In this document: positions 17,288 to 24,795 of the stretch, piece after piece | Position numbering within the stretch: the stretch's first letter is position 1 | Layout: the number at the start of each line of letters is the position of its first letter | Source of the DNA: DASUFZ01 sp035541475 | GTDB lineage: Bacteria; Myxococcota_A; UBA9160; SMWR01 | Direction of reading: 5' to 3' | Length of the DNA: 64,000 nt | Assembly: GCA_035541475.1 (NCBI GenBank) | Contig: DATKND010000007.1 | Span: 1 to 64,000, forward strand | Position numbers and translations under genes: made by a program | The notes under the pieces: generated by a model | Seen by the model: only the letters and a program-made list of their open reading frames with translations | Told to the model about the DNA's origin: nothing | The model's database searches: none

Positions 17288-17710
17288 CTACTGCGGCTTC
17301 GGCTCGGCGGGCTTCGGCCCTTCGGGCTTCGGCTCGCCGGGTGACGGTGTCGCGCCGCCTCCCCACCGCATCATGCCGGGACCAGGAGGTCCCATCATGC
17401 CGCGCGGTCCCATCATGCCGGGGCCCGGGCCACGAGGTCCCATCATGCCGGGACCCCAGCCCTCGCCCGGTTCGCCGCGCATCATGCGCGCCATCCAGGG
17501 ATACGCGCTGTCGAATTCCCCTCGCGTGTGGTAGCGGATCCCCCAGTAGAGCGTGCAGGCCGCGCTGAGCGCCGACCCGACGAGCGCGATCGCGGCGGCG
17601 GCCCGCAAGAGGCCCGAGCCCGCGAGCCGGCCGTGGTGCAGCAGCACGAGCCCCGCCGCGAAGACCGCGAGCGCGAGCAGGAACGAGATCTCCATCGCGA
17701 ACATCGCCAT
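17288..17710 (-). CDS. small membrane protein with Gly-Pro-Met-rich tail
   Basis: A 140-residue protein of no recognised family. Two hydrophobic segments (about residues 6-24 and 33-55) are followed by a low-complexity tail: repeats built on GPGMMGPRG at about residues 85-115, then a Pro-Glu-Lys segment (GEPKPEGPKPAEPKP). The collagen-like Gly-Pro spacing is irregular, so a true triple helix is unlikely. The paired methionines recall metal-binding Met-rich tails (copper or silver), but no metal gene adjoins it. It is the last gene of the minus-strand run that begins at 23820, 30 bases after the GH25 gene. Confidence 0.75.
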   Translation of the reverse strand: MAMFAMEISFLLALAVFAAGLVLLHHGRLAGSGLLRAAAAIALVGSALSAACTLYWGIRYHTRGEFDSAYPWMARMMRGEPGEGWGPGMMGPRGPGPGMMGPRGMMGPPGPGMMRWGGGATPSPGEPKPEGPKPAEPKPQ

Positions 17711-17740
17711 GACGATTCCTCCCTTGATCGGTGTCGGATT

Positions 17741-18469
17741 CTAGGGCTGCGGCTGCGGACGCCGCGCGACCCCCTCGAAGTCGCTCCGGTTGCCCTGGAA
17801 GGTGTCGAGGTCGATCGCGCCGCGGATGCCGCGGATGCGGCCGTTGTCGGCGAACTGCCAGAAGGCCCACGGCGCGACGCGCTGCGAGGGCTCGCCGAAG
17901 AGGCTGCGCGGCCAGCGCGCATAGCCATGGAAGCGATCCCCGATGATCTTCCGCGCCGCCTCGCTCGTGTAGTAGAGGATGGGCTTGCGACCGATGCCGG
18001 CCTCGATGCGCGCGAGGAAGACGTCGAGCTCGGACCGGATCTCGTCGACCGACTCCCAGCCGCGGCAGTTGCCCGCGAACTCGATGTCGACGGCCGGCGG
18101 CAGCTCCGCGTCGAGCGGCGCCACGCGCGCGAGGTAGTTCTCCGCCTGCTCCGCGCCTCCGGTGCAGAACGTGAAGAAGTGATAGGCGCCGCGCGCGAGG
18201 CCCGCCTCACCGGCGCCGCGCCAGTTCTCGTCGAAGCGTGTGTCTCGGTGCGTCGCGCCCTCGGTCGCCTTGATGAACGCGAAGGAGAGCCCCGCCTGCT
18301 TCACCACCGTCCAGTCGATCTCGGCCTGATGGTGCGAGACGTCGATGCCCTGGACCGGGAAGCGCTCCGGGTCGGGGTAGTTCCAGCGCACGAGCCCCGC
18401 CCGGTAGAGCTCGACCACGACGAGCACGAGCAGCAGCAGGGCCGTGAACGCAGTGAGGAGATTCTTCAC
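17741..18469 (-). CDS. GH25 family lysozyme-like glycosidase
   Basis: A 242-residue protein with one N-terminal hydrophobic anchor (residues 4-24) and a full GH25 barrel. Diagnostic features are QGIDVSHHQAEIDW (Asp43), FIKATEGATHRD, ARGAYHFF and the catalytic pair in PPAVDIEFAGNC (Asp128, Glu130), then ILYYTSE and a WQFADNGRI terminal strand. GH25 enzymes cleave the beta-1,4 bond between N-acetylmuramic acid and N-acetylglucosamine in peptidoglycan. With an uncleaved anchor it would act in the periplasm, in wall remodelling rather than as a phage lysin. No phage genes are near. Confidence 0.92.
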   Translation of the reverse strand: MKNLLTAFTALLLLVLVVVELYRAGLVRWNYPDPERFPVQGIDVSHHQAEIDWTVVKQAGLSFAFIKATEGATHRDTRFDENWRGAGEAGLARGAYHFFTFCTGGAEQAENYLARVAPLDAELPPAVDIEFAGNCRGWESVDEIRSELDVFLARIEAGIGRKPILYYTSEAARKIIGDRFHGYARWPRSLFGEPSQRVAPWAFWQFADNGRIRGIRGAIDLDTFQGNRSDFEGVARRPQPQP

Positions 18470-18517
18470 CGAGTGTCGAGGTCGGGGGGAGAGAGGAGTC
18501 GAGGCGCCCGTGCGAGC

Positions 18518-19315
18518 TTACAGCGGCGACTGGATCCGGTGCGCGATGTCGAGCACGGTGCGGCGCGGAAGATAGGGCACGAGCCGCGCCATGAGGCGGT
18601 TGCGCGCGCCCGTGACGAGAACGCGCTGGTTCTCCTGATAGGCCCGGTAGCCGGCCTCGGCGACACTCATCGAGGTGACGGGCGTGCCGAGCGTCGCGAG
18701 GCGCGTCTTGCCGGTGCCGGCGCGCTCGCGGAAGCGGCTGGCGGTCGGCCCGGGACACAGACACGAGACGTGCACGCCGGTGCCCTGCGCCTCGCGCCAG
18801 AGCGCCTCCGAGAACGAGAGCACGAACGCCTTGGAGGCGTAGTAGACGGCCATCAGCGGACCCGGCTGGAAGGCGGCCGTCGACGCGACGTTCAGCACCC
18901 CGCCGCGACCGCGCTCGAGCATCCCGGGCCAGAAGGCGTGCGTCAGCTCGACGAGCGCGCGCACGTTGAGATCGATCATGCCGAGCTGCGTCGGCTCGTC
19001 CGAGCCGGCGAACGCGCCGGCGGTGCCGTAGCCCGCGTTGTTGACGAGCACGTCGACGGTGAGCCCGCGCGCGCGCACCTCGTCCGCCAGCCGGTGTCCA
19101 GCGCCGTGCGCGCCGAGGTCGATCGCGATCGGCACGGCCTTCACGCCGAATTGTTTCGCGAGGCGCTCGGCCTCCTTCTCGAGCGCCGATTCGCTGCGCG
19201 CCGCGAGGATCAGGTCGTAGCCGTCCCTCGCGAAGCACTCCGCGAGATCGAGTCCGATGCCGTAGCTCGCGCCGGTCACCAGCGCGGTCTGGCCGTCGCC
19301 TCGTCGCGTCGCCAT
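18518..19315 (-). CDS. short-chain dehydrogenase/reductase
   Basis: A 265-residue classical SDR. The nucleotide-binding motif is ALVTGASYGIG and the structural motif is VNNAG. Catalytic residues are Ser in NVASTAAFQPG and the YxxxK in YYASKAF; the PGPT after strand 6 is present. The ATG at 19315 has GAGGAGG 4 bases upstream. Closest in style to the DltE/SadH-like group acting on lipophilic alcohols or ketones. It follows the acyl-CoA dehydrogenase pair by 23 bases, fitting a beta-oxidation-like or sterol-type catabolic unit. Confidence 0.9.
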   Translation of the reverse strand: MATRRGDGQTALVTGASYGIGLDLAECFARDGYDLILAARSESALEKEAERLAKQFGVKAVPIAIDLGAHGAGHRLADEVRARGLTVDVLVNNAGYGTAGAFAGSDEPTQLGMIDLNVRALVELTHAFWPGMLERGRGGVLNVASTAAFQPGPLMAVYYASKAFVLSFSEALWREAQGTGVHVSCLCPGPTASRFRERAGTGKTRLATLGTPVTSMSVAEAGYRAYQENQRVLVTGARNRLMARLVPYLPRRTVLDIAHRIQSPL

Positions 19316-19338
19316 GGCCCCTCCTCGGCGAGAGGTGG

Positions 19339-20439
19339 TTACGCCCTCTCCGCCAGCATCGTCCCGAGCTTCACCAGCTGCGGCGTGCCACTGCCGAGCG
19401 TCAGCTCGAGCTGGCGCGCGAGCAGGAAATAGCGGTGCAGCGGATACTCGCGGTCGACGCCGACGCCGCCGTGGAGGTGCTGCGCCGCGTGCACGATGCG
19501 CTTGCCGCCGTCGCTGGCCCAGAATTTCGCGACGGCCACCTGCACCGCCGCGTCGAGGCCCTGCGCGATCCGCCACGCGGCCTGCCAGGCCGTCAGCCGC
19601 ACCGCCTCGGTGTCGATGTAGGCGTCGGCCGCGCGGTGCCCGACCGCCTGGAACATCGCGATCGGCTGGTCGAACTGCTTGCGCGTCTTCGCGTACTCCT
19701 TGGTCAGCTCCATCGCGGCCTCGCACGCGCCGAGCGTGATCATGCAGAGCGCCGCGCTCGCGCGAAGCGAGGTCCACTCGACGATCCGCTCGCCGTCGCC
19801 CTCGCGGCCGACGAGCGCGCCCGCGCCGACCTTCACCCGCGAGAGCTCGAGCTTCGACTCCGGCTGGCCGGTCGTCGTCGCGAGCGGCGAGAGCGTGACG
19901 CCCTCCGCGCGCGTCTCGACCAGGAAGACGCTCGTCGCGCCGCCGGCCTTCGCCGGAACCAGGATCGCGTCCGCGATCTCGGCGGCCGGCACGAAGAGGC
20001 GCGTGCCCGTGAGTCGCCAGCCGTCACCGTCGCGCGTCGCCTGCACCGGCGCGTCGCCGGCGAGCGCGGCGGATAGCACCGCCTCGCCGCGCGCGACCCG
20101 CGGCAGCCAGGCCTGCTGCTGCGCCGGACTTCCGTACTCCGCGAGCGGCAGCGCGCCGAGGATCAAGGTCTCGTAGAGCGGCACCGGCGCGGCATGGCGC
20201 CCGACCTGCTCGAGGATCGCGGCGAGCTCGAGGAAGCCGAGGCCCGCGCCCCCGTGCGCCTCCGGCACCGGCGTCGCGAGGAGGCCCGCCTCCGCCAGCG
20301 CCTTCCACAGCTCGCGGTCGAAGCGCAGACCGCCCTTCTTCTCGAGCGTCCGCTGGCGCTCGTTGCTGGCGAGGTCGTCGAGGATCTTGCGGGCGAGCTC
20401 CGCGATCGCCTGCTGGTCGTCGGAAAGCGAGAAGTCCAC
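19339..20439 (-). CDS. acyl-CoA dehydrogenase, probable small/partner subunit
   Basis: A 366-residue acyl-CoA dehydrogenase. The N-terminal helical domain is DFSLSDDQQAIAELARKILDD; the middle domain is diverged (TRLFVPAAEIADAILVPA), lacking the usual GxKxWIT loop; the C-terminal helical domain keeps YAKTRKQFDQPIAMFQAVGHRAADAY and HLHGGVGVDREYPLHRYF. This pattern is typical of the non-identical partner in alpha2beta2 acyl-CoA dehydrogenases such as the FadE pairs of steroid side-chain oxidation. GTG start at 20439, 17 bases after its companion gene. Substrate class (bulky CoA ester) is inference from the pair. Confidence 0.9.
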   Translation of the reverse strand: MDFSLSDDQQAIAELARKILDDLASNERQRTLEKKGGLRFDRELWKALAEAGLLATPVPEAHGGAGLGFLELAAILEQVGRHAAPVPLYETLILGALPLAEYGSPAQQQAWLPRVARGEAVLSAALAGDAPVQATRDGDGWRLTGTRLFVPAAEIADAILVPAKAGGATSVFLVETRAEGVTLSPLATTTGQPESKLELSRVKVGAGALVGREGDGERIVEWTSLRASAALCMITLGACEAAMELTKEYAKTRKQFDQPIAMFQAVGHRAADAYIDTEAVRLTAWQAAWRIAQGLDAAVQVAVAKFWASDGGKRIVHAAQHLHGGVGVDREYPLHRYFLLARQLELTLGSGTPQLVKLGTMLAERA

Positions 20440-20456
20440 GTGCTTTGCTCCAGAAG

Positions 20457-21638
20457 CTACATGCGCGGGATGCGCGGGAAGCCGAGTCCGAAGAGGCTGA
20501 TCAGATCGCGCTGGATCTCATTGGTGCCACCGCCGAAGGTCAGGATCAGGAGCCCGCGGTAGAGCGACTCGAGCTGACCGTCGTGCACGGCCTCGGGCGA
20601 GCCGCGCTTCAGGTAGCCGCGCTGGCCCATGATCTCCATCAGCAGCCGGAAGGCCTCGAGGTAGAACTCGGTGCCGAAGACCTTGATGGTGGAGGCGTCG
20701 GCCGGGTCGAGCTTCCCCTGCGTCGAGCACCAAGCGACCTTCCAATTGATGAGGCGCAGGAACTCGTAGCCCGCGTAGACACGCGCGAGGTTCACGCGCA
20801 CCCACTCCTGCTCGATCAGCTTGCTGCCGTCCGGCAGCTCGGCTCGCTTCGCGAAGGCGCGCGTCTCCTCGAAGACGCGCTCGAGGATCCCCGACGAACA
20901 GAGCGTCACGCGCTCGTGGTTCAGCTGACCGGTGATCAGCTTCCAGCCCTTGTTCTCGCCGCCGACCAGGTTCTCGACCGGCACCTTCACGTCGTCGAAG
21001 AAGACGGCGTTGATGTCGTGCTGCGAGAGCAGATCGAGCGGGTCGATGCGGATGCCGGGCGTGTTCTTCATGTCGACGAGCAGCATCGAGAGCCCGGCGT
21101 GCTTCGCAGCCTTCGGATCCGTGCGGACCGCCAGCCAGCAATAGTCGGCGTCGCCGGCGAGGCTCGTCCACAGCTTCTGCCCGTTGACCACGTAGTGATC
21201 GCCGCGGCGCTCCGCGCGGGTCGTCAGAGCCGCGAGGTCGGTGCCGGCCTGCGGCTCGCTGTAGCCGATGCAGAAGTTGATCTCGCCCTTCAGGATCTTC
21301 GGCAGGAAGAACTTCTTCTGCGCGTCGGAGCCGTGGCGCATGATCGTCGGACCGACGGTGTTGATCGTCAGCATCGGGACCGGCGCGCCGCTCCGCATCG
21401 ACTCGTCGAAGAAGATGAACTGCTCGATCGCCGTGCGGCCCTGACCGCCGTACTCCTTCGGCCAGCCGATGCCGAACCAGCCGTCCTCGCCCATCTGGCG
21501 CGCGATGCGGCGCGTGGTCGGGCCGATGCCGTGCTCGCGCGCGAGCGCCGCGCGGATCTCCGGCGTCAGCAGCTTCTCGTAGTAGGCGCGCAGCTCCTTG
21601 CGCAGCGCCTCCTGGGCCTCGGTGTAGCCGATGTACAT
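20457..21638 (-). CDS. acyl-CoA dehydrogenase, probable large subunit
   Basis: A 393-residue acyl-CoA dehydrogenase. GWPKEYGGQGRTAIEQ, CIGYSEPQAGTDLAAL and YVVNGQKLWTSLAGDADY are the canonical FAD and substrate loops. The C-terminal domain includes QLNHERVTLCSSG, with the Glu where FadE26-like subunits carry their catalytic base, and FGGGTNEIQRDLISLFGLG. With the next gene it forms a two-gene acyl-CoA dehydrogenase resembling the alpha2beta2 type; electrons would go to ETF, not encoded here. ATG start at 21638; the 181-base upstream gap, which contains the hairpin repeat, separates it from the alkylsulfatase gene. Confidence 0.93.
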   Translation of the reverse strand: MYIGYTEAQEALRKELRAYYEKLLTPEIRAALAREHGIGPTTRRIARQMGEDGWFGIGWPKEYGGQGRTAIEQFIFFDESMRSGAPVPMLTINTVGPTIMRHGSDAQKKFFLPKILKGEINFCIGYSEPQAGTDLAALTTRAERRGDHYVVNGQKLWTSLAGDADYCWLAVRTDPKAAKHAGLSMLLVDMKNTPGIRIDPLDLLSQHDINAVFFDDVKVPVENLVGGENKGWKLITGQLNHERVTLCSSGILERVFEETRAFAKRAELPDGSKLIEQEWVRVNLARVYAGYEFLRLINWKVAWCSTQGKLDPADASTIKVFGTEFYLEAFRLLMEIMGQRGYLKRGSPEAVHDGQLESLYRGLLILTFGGGTNEIQRDLISLFGLGFPRIPRM

Positions 21639-21716
21639 GGATAGGGACCCCGTGGGTGCTTTCAGATGTAAAGCCCGCCTATGTTCGCGCGATCGCTGGC
21701 CGCCGTCGAGTGCAAG

Positions 21717-21770
21717 GAGGCCGACTCACAAGAGTCGGCCGACGCGCAGCGAGGCGAAGCCGAGCGAAGG
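21717..21770. repeat. dispersed hairpin-plus-tail repeat, full copy
   Basis: GGCCGACTC (21719-21727), loop ACAA, then GAGTCGGCC (21732-21740): a perfect 9-base-pair stem. It is followed by the 27-base tail CGCGCAGCGAGGCG-A-AGCCGAGCGAAG, shared with the copy at 36613-36655 apart from one base. The rest of the 181-base gap (21639-21819) shows another loose GC inverted repeat at about 21771-21812 and no gene. Confidence 0.7.
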
Positions 21771-21819
21771 CCGGCAGCCCGAGCGCGAGCGAATAGCGAG
21801 CGCGAAGGTCCGGCAAAAG

Positions 21820-23820
21820 CTAGGGGGTGACGATCGCGAAGTTCGGGTCCACCGGGTCGAGCATCGAGAAGAAGGACAGCAGCGCGACGCGGCTGCCGTC
21901 GACGGAGAGGTCCTCGGAGAAGATCAGGTCCTTCAATCCCGCCTGACCCGTCGCCATCTGCAGGAACAAGCTGCGCGTCAGCTTCACGCTGACGGCGGCG
22001 TTCGGATCGGCGTCGCGCTTCCAGTGGTGGAGCACGCCGTTCTCGACGTTCAGCACGTGCGTCTCGCCGACGTCGGTGAAGACGAAGTTCAAGGTCACGG
22101 GCTCGGAGTCGGCCGCCTTCTTCGCGTCGAGACGCGTGGCCATCGCCGAGAAGAAGAGATCGAGCGGGATCTGCGCCAGGATCGCCTGCGCCGAGCGCGG
22201 CCCGATCGACTGCTTCGAGATGCCGTGGCGCAGCTCGCTCGCGCCCGAGAGATACTCGGCGCGCCATACACCGGACTCGGACTGGTAGCCGAGCTGGTCG
22301 TAGGCGCGCGCGAGCAGCTCGCGCGACTCGGCGTCGTTCGCGTCGGCGAAGACGAGGTGATCGCAGAGCGTCGCGGCCCAGCGGTAGTCGCCCGCGTCGA
22401 GCGCCGCGCGCGCCTTCTCCTTCACCTGGGCCGCGCCGCCCATCGCCTCCACGTATTTCTTGGCGAGCGGCTCGGGCGGCAGCGGATCGAGGTTCGCGGG
22501 ATTGCCGTCGTACCAGCCGAAGTAGAACTGGTAGACCGCCTTCGAGTTGTGTCGCAAGGTTCCGTAGTAGCCGCGGTTCGAAGAGTTTCGCGCGAGCGAC
22601 GGCGGCAGCTCGAGCTGCTCGGCGATCTCGCGCGGCGTCGCGCCCTGGTTCGCGAGGCGCAAGGTCTGGTCGTGGATGAAGCGGTAGGTGTCGCGCTGGC
22701 CCTTCAGGAAGTCGCGCGCGCGCTCGCGTCCGAAGACCGGCCACGTGTGGCTCGTGAAGACGATCTCGGCATCGGGGAAGCGCTGGATCGCGTCGTCGAT
22801 GTAGCCGCTCCACTTCAGTGCGTCGCGGACCTTGGTGCCGCGCAAGGTGTAGAGGTTGTGCATCGTGCGACTCACGATCTCCGCGCCGCACCAGGCCTTG
22901 TGCGTCGGGAGATAGAAGGTGAGCTCGGCAGGCGCCTCCGAGTCGGGCGCGTAGGTGAAGACGAAGGGCACGCCGTCGACGTCCATCTCCTGCGGCGTGT
23001 GGTCGACGAAGTCGGTCGGCACGGCGAAGCTCGCGGTGCCCGTGACGGGCTTCTTGCCGAGACCCGTGTCGACGTAGCCGCGCGCCCCGACCGGCAGGCC
23101 GAGGCCGAATTGATAGGTCGCGCGGCGAGCCATCACCGTGCCGGCCAGCACGTTCTCACTCGTGACCTCCTCGACGAAGCGGTGCGGCGCGATCACGCGC
23201 AGCTTCGAGGCGTCGCCGTCCGGCGCGATCGCGCCGACGCCGCCGAAGTGGTCGATGTGGCTGTGCGTGAAGATGATCGCCGCGATCGGCGCGTCGCCGA
23301 GGTATCTGCGCGCCAGATTTCGCGCGGCCGTCGCAGACTCCACACTCGTCAGCGGGTCGACGACGATCCAGCCGGTGCGCCCTCGGATCCACGTCATGTT
23401 CGAGACGTCGTAGCCGCGCACCTGGTAGATGCCGTCGTCCACCTGGAAGAGGCCGTAGTTGCCGTTGAGCTTCGCCTGGCGCCACAGGCTCGGATTCACG
23501 CTCGGCGGCGCATCGCCCTCGACGAAGGCGTAGAGGCTCGGGTCCCAGGTGCCGCCGAACGGTGTCTGTACCGAGATCGTGTCGTCGCGGCCGAGGAAGC
23601 CGCGCTTCGCCTCCGCGAAGTCCACGTCGTCGCCCTGGGGCAGCGCGGCGGCGGCCTTCGCGTTGGCCTGCGCGGTGTACGTGCTCGGCGCGCTGAAGCC
23701 CTGCGCGTCGGGCGCTTCGGCCGCGGTCGGCTGCGCCGGCGACGGCGCGCGCTGCTGCGCGCGCTCGCAGGCGAGCGCGAGCGCGATCAGGGCGAGAAGC
23801 GGGGCGAGTCGAAGAGACAT
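21820..23820 (-). CDS. SdsA1-type alkylsulfatase-like metallo-beta-lactamase lipoprotein
   Basis: A 666-residue protein with the domain order of class III alkylsulfatases (SdsA1, Pisa1, BDS1): metallo-beta-lactamase domain, helical dimerisation domain (about residues 370-520) and a C-terminal SCP2-like sterol-carrier domain. The dinuclear zinc motif is FTHSHIDHFGG (His186, His188, Asp190, His191), with WCGAEIVSRTMHNLYTLRG and FTSHTWPVFG further on. Such enzymes hydrolyse alkyl sulfate esters to alcohol and sulfate. The N-terminus is a lipoprotein signal with Cys18 (LALAC), so this copy would be membrane-tethered, unlike secreted SdsA1. ATG at 23820. It heads the minus-strand run that continues into acyl-CoA oxidation genes, which could process the released alcohol. 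Confidence 0.9.
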   Translation of the reverse strand: MSLRLAPLLALIALALACERAQQRAPSPAQPTAAEAPDAQGFSAPSTYTAQANAKAAAALPQGDDVDFAEAKRGFLGRDDTISVQTPFGGTWDPSLYAFVEGDAPPSVNPSLWRQAKLNGNYGLFQVDDGIYQVRGYDVSNMTWIRGRTGWIVVDPLTSVESATAARNLARRYLGDAPIAAIIFTHSHIDHFGGVGAIAPDGDASKLRVIAPHRFVEEVTSENVLAGTVMARRATYQFGLGLPVGARGYVDTGLGKKPVTGTASFAVPTDFVDHTPQEMDVDGVPFVFTYAPDSEAPAELTFYLPTHKAWCGAEIVSRTMHNLYTLRGTKVRDALKWSGYIDDAIQRFPDAEIVFTSHTWPVFGRERARDFLKGQRDTYRFIHDQTLRLANQGATPREIAEQLELPPSLARNSSNRGYYGTLRHNSKAVYQFYFGWYDGNPANLDPLPPEPLAKKYVEAMGGAAQVKEKARAALDAGDYRWAATLCDHLVFADANDAESRELLARAYDQLGYQSESGVWRAEYLSGASELRHGISKQSIGPRSAQAILAQIPLDLFFSAMATRLDAKKAADSEPVTLNFVFTDVGETHVLNVENGVLHHWKRDADPNAAVSVKLTRSLFLQMATGQAGLKDLIFSEDLSVDGSRVALLSFFSMLDPVDPNFAIVTP

Positions 23821-23876
23821 GGACGCTCCGGGATGAATGGGCGCGCAGTGTCTCATATGCTCGCGCGTCCGAGTCC

Positions 23877-24713
23877 ATGGCCGACTACCCGCCGCCGCAT
23901 CACATCCTGCGCGACCTCCGCCTCGAGGTGGATCTCCGAGGCGACGGCCCGCGCGTGCGCGTGCCGGTGGTACGCGAGCTCTGCGGTCCCGACGGCTCCG
24001 TGCGCGCGGGCGTCCTCGGTGTCGCGCTCGACGTCTTCGGCGGGAACCTCGCGGTGGAGGCCGCGGCCCCCGACTGGGCGCTGACGGCGCAGCTCGAGCT
24101 GCACGTGCTGCGCCCGCTGACGAGCGGGGAGATCTGCGTGACGGGCCAGCCGCTGCGCGCCGGCAGGACCAATCTCGTGGCGGAGGCGCGCGTCGACGAC
24201 GGCGCGGCGGGTGACGGCGCGACACCGTACGCGGTCGGACGCCTCACCTTCACGCGCGTGCCGGCCCGCGGCGGCGAGCCGCCGCGCGAGCGACGCGGCG
24301 GCCTGCTCTACGCCTTCGCGGAGGGTGCGGAGCGCCTCGCTGCGCCCTTCCACTCCGCGATCGGCCTGCGCGAGCTCGACGCCGCGACCGGCGCCCTCGA
24401 GCTCGCGCTCGGGCCCTACGTCGAGAACAGCGTCGGCGCGCTACAGGGAGGCGTCGTGGTGGCGGCGCTCGATGCGGCCGCCGAGTGCGCGGGGCGCGCG
24501 CTCCTCGGCCGCGACGTCGCGACGTCCGACCTCTCCGTCCACTTCCTCGCGCTCGGCCGGGAGGGCCCGCTCCGCACGCGCGCCACCCTGCTGCGTCGCG
24601 AGCCGGACGCCGCGCTTTTCTCCGTGGCGCTCCACGACGCCGGGCAGGCGGACCGCCTCGCCAGCGTCGCGACAGTCCGGGTCGCGGCGCAACGTGGCAA
24701 TCCCGTCACGTAG
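23877..24713 (+). CDS. tandem hotdog-fold thioesterase-like protein
   Basis: A 278-residue protein made of two hotdog domains. The first is at about 1-135 (AGVLGVALDVFGGNLAVEAAAPDWALTA, PLTSGEICVTGQPLRAGRTN) and the second at about 150-278 (PYVENSVGALQGGVVVAALDAAAECAG, ATSDLSVHFLALG, RTRATLLRRE). The second copy has the PaaI-like HGG-type helix region, here LQGGVVVAALDAAAE with Gln in place of His. The first is diverged at that site. The family expectation is acyl-CoA thioester hydrolysis or binding. It is divergent from the alkylsulfatase gene with only 56 bases between starts. Confidence 0.82.
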   Translation: MADYPPPHHILRDLRLEVDLRGDGPRVRVPVVRELCGPDGSVRAGVLGVALDVFGGNLAVEAAAPDWALTAQLELHVLRPLTSGEICVTGQPLRAGRTNLVAEARVDDGAAGDGATPYAVGRLTFTRVPARGGEPPRERRGGLLYAFAEGAERLAAPFHSAIGLRELDAATGALELALGPYVENSVGALQGGVVVAALDAAAECAGRALLGRDVATSDLSVHFLALGREGPLRTRATLLRREPDAALFSVALHDAGQADRLASVATVRVAAQRGNPVT

Positions 24714-24795
24714 GCAGCCGCGGGGAAAATCACTGGTAGGCTTCGCGCAAACCGGATGCCCGGCTTCGGCGTCGAATGCGGGCGGGGGGCCTCGC

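Noticed and set aside
17365..17470. Candidate CRISPR-like or tandem DNA repeat around repeated CATCATGCC units
   Set aside because: It is the coding sequence of the Gly-Pro-Met-Met tail; spacing is irregular and in frame.
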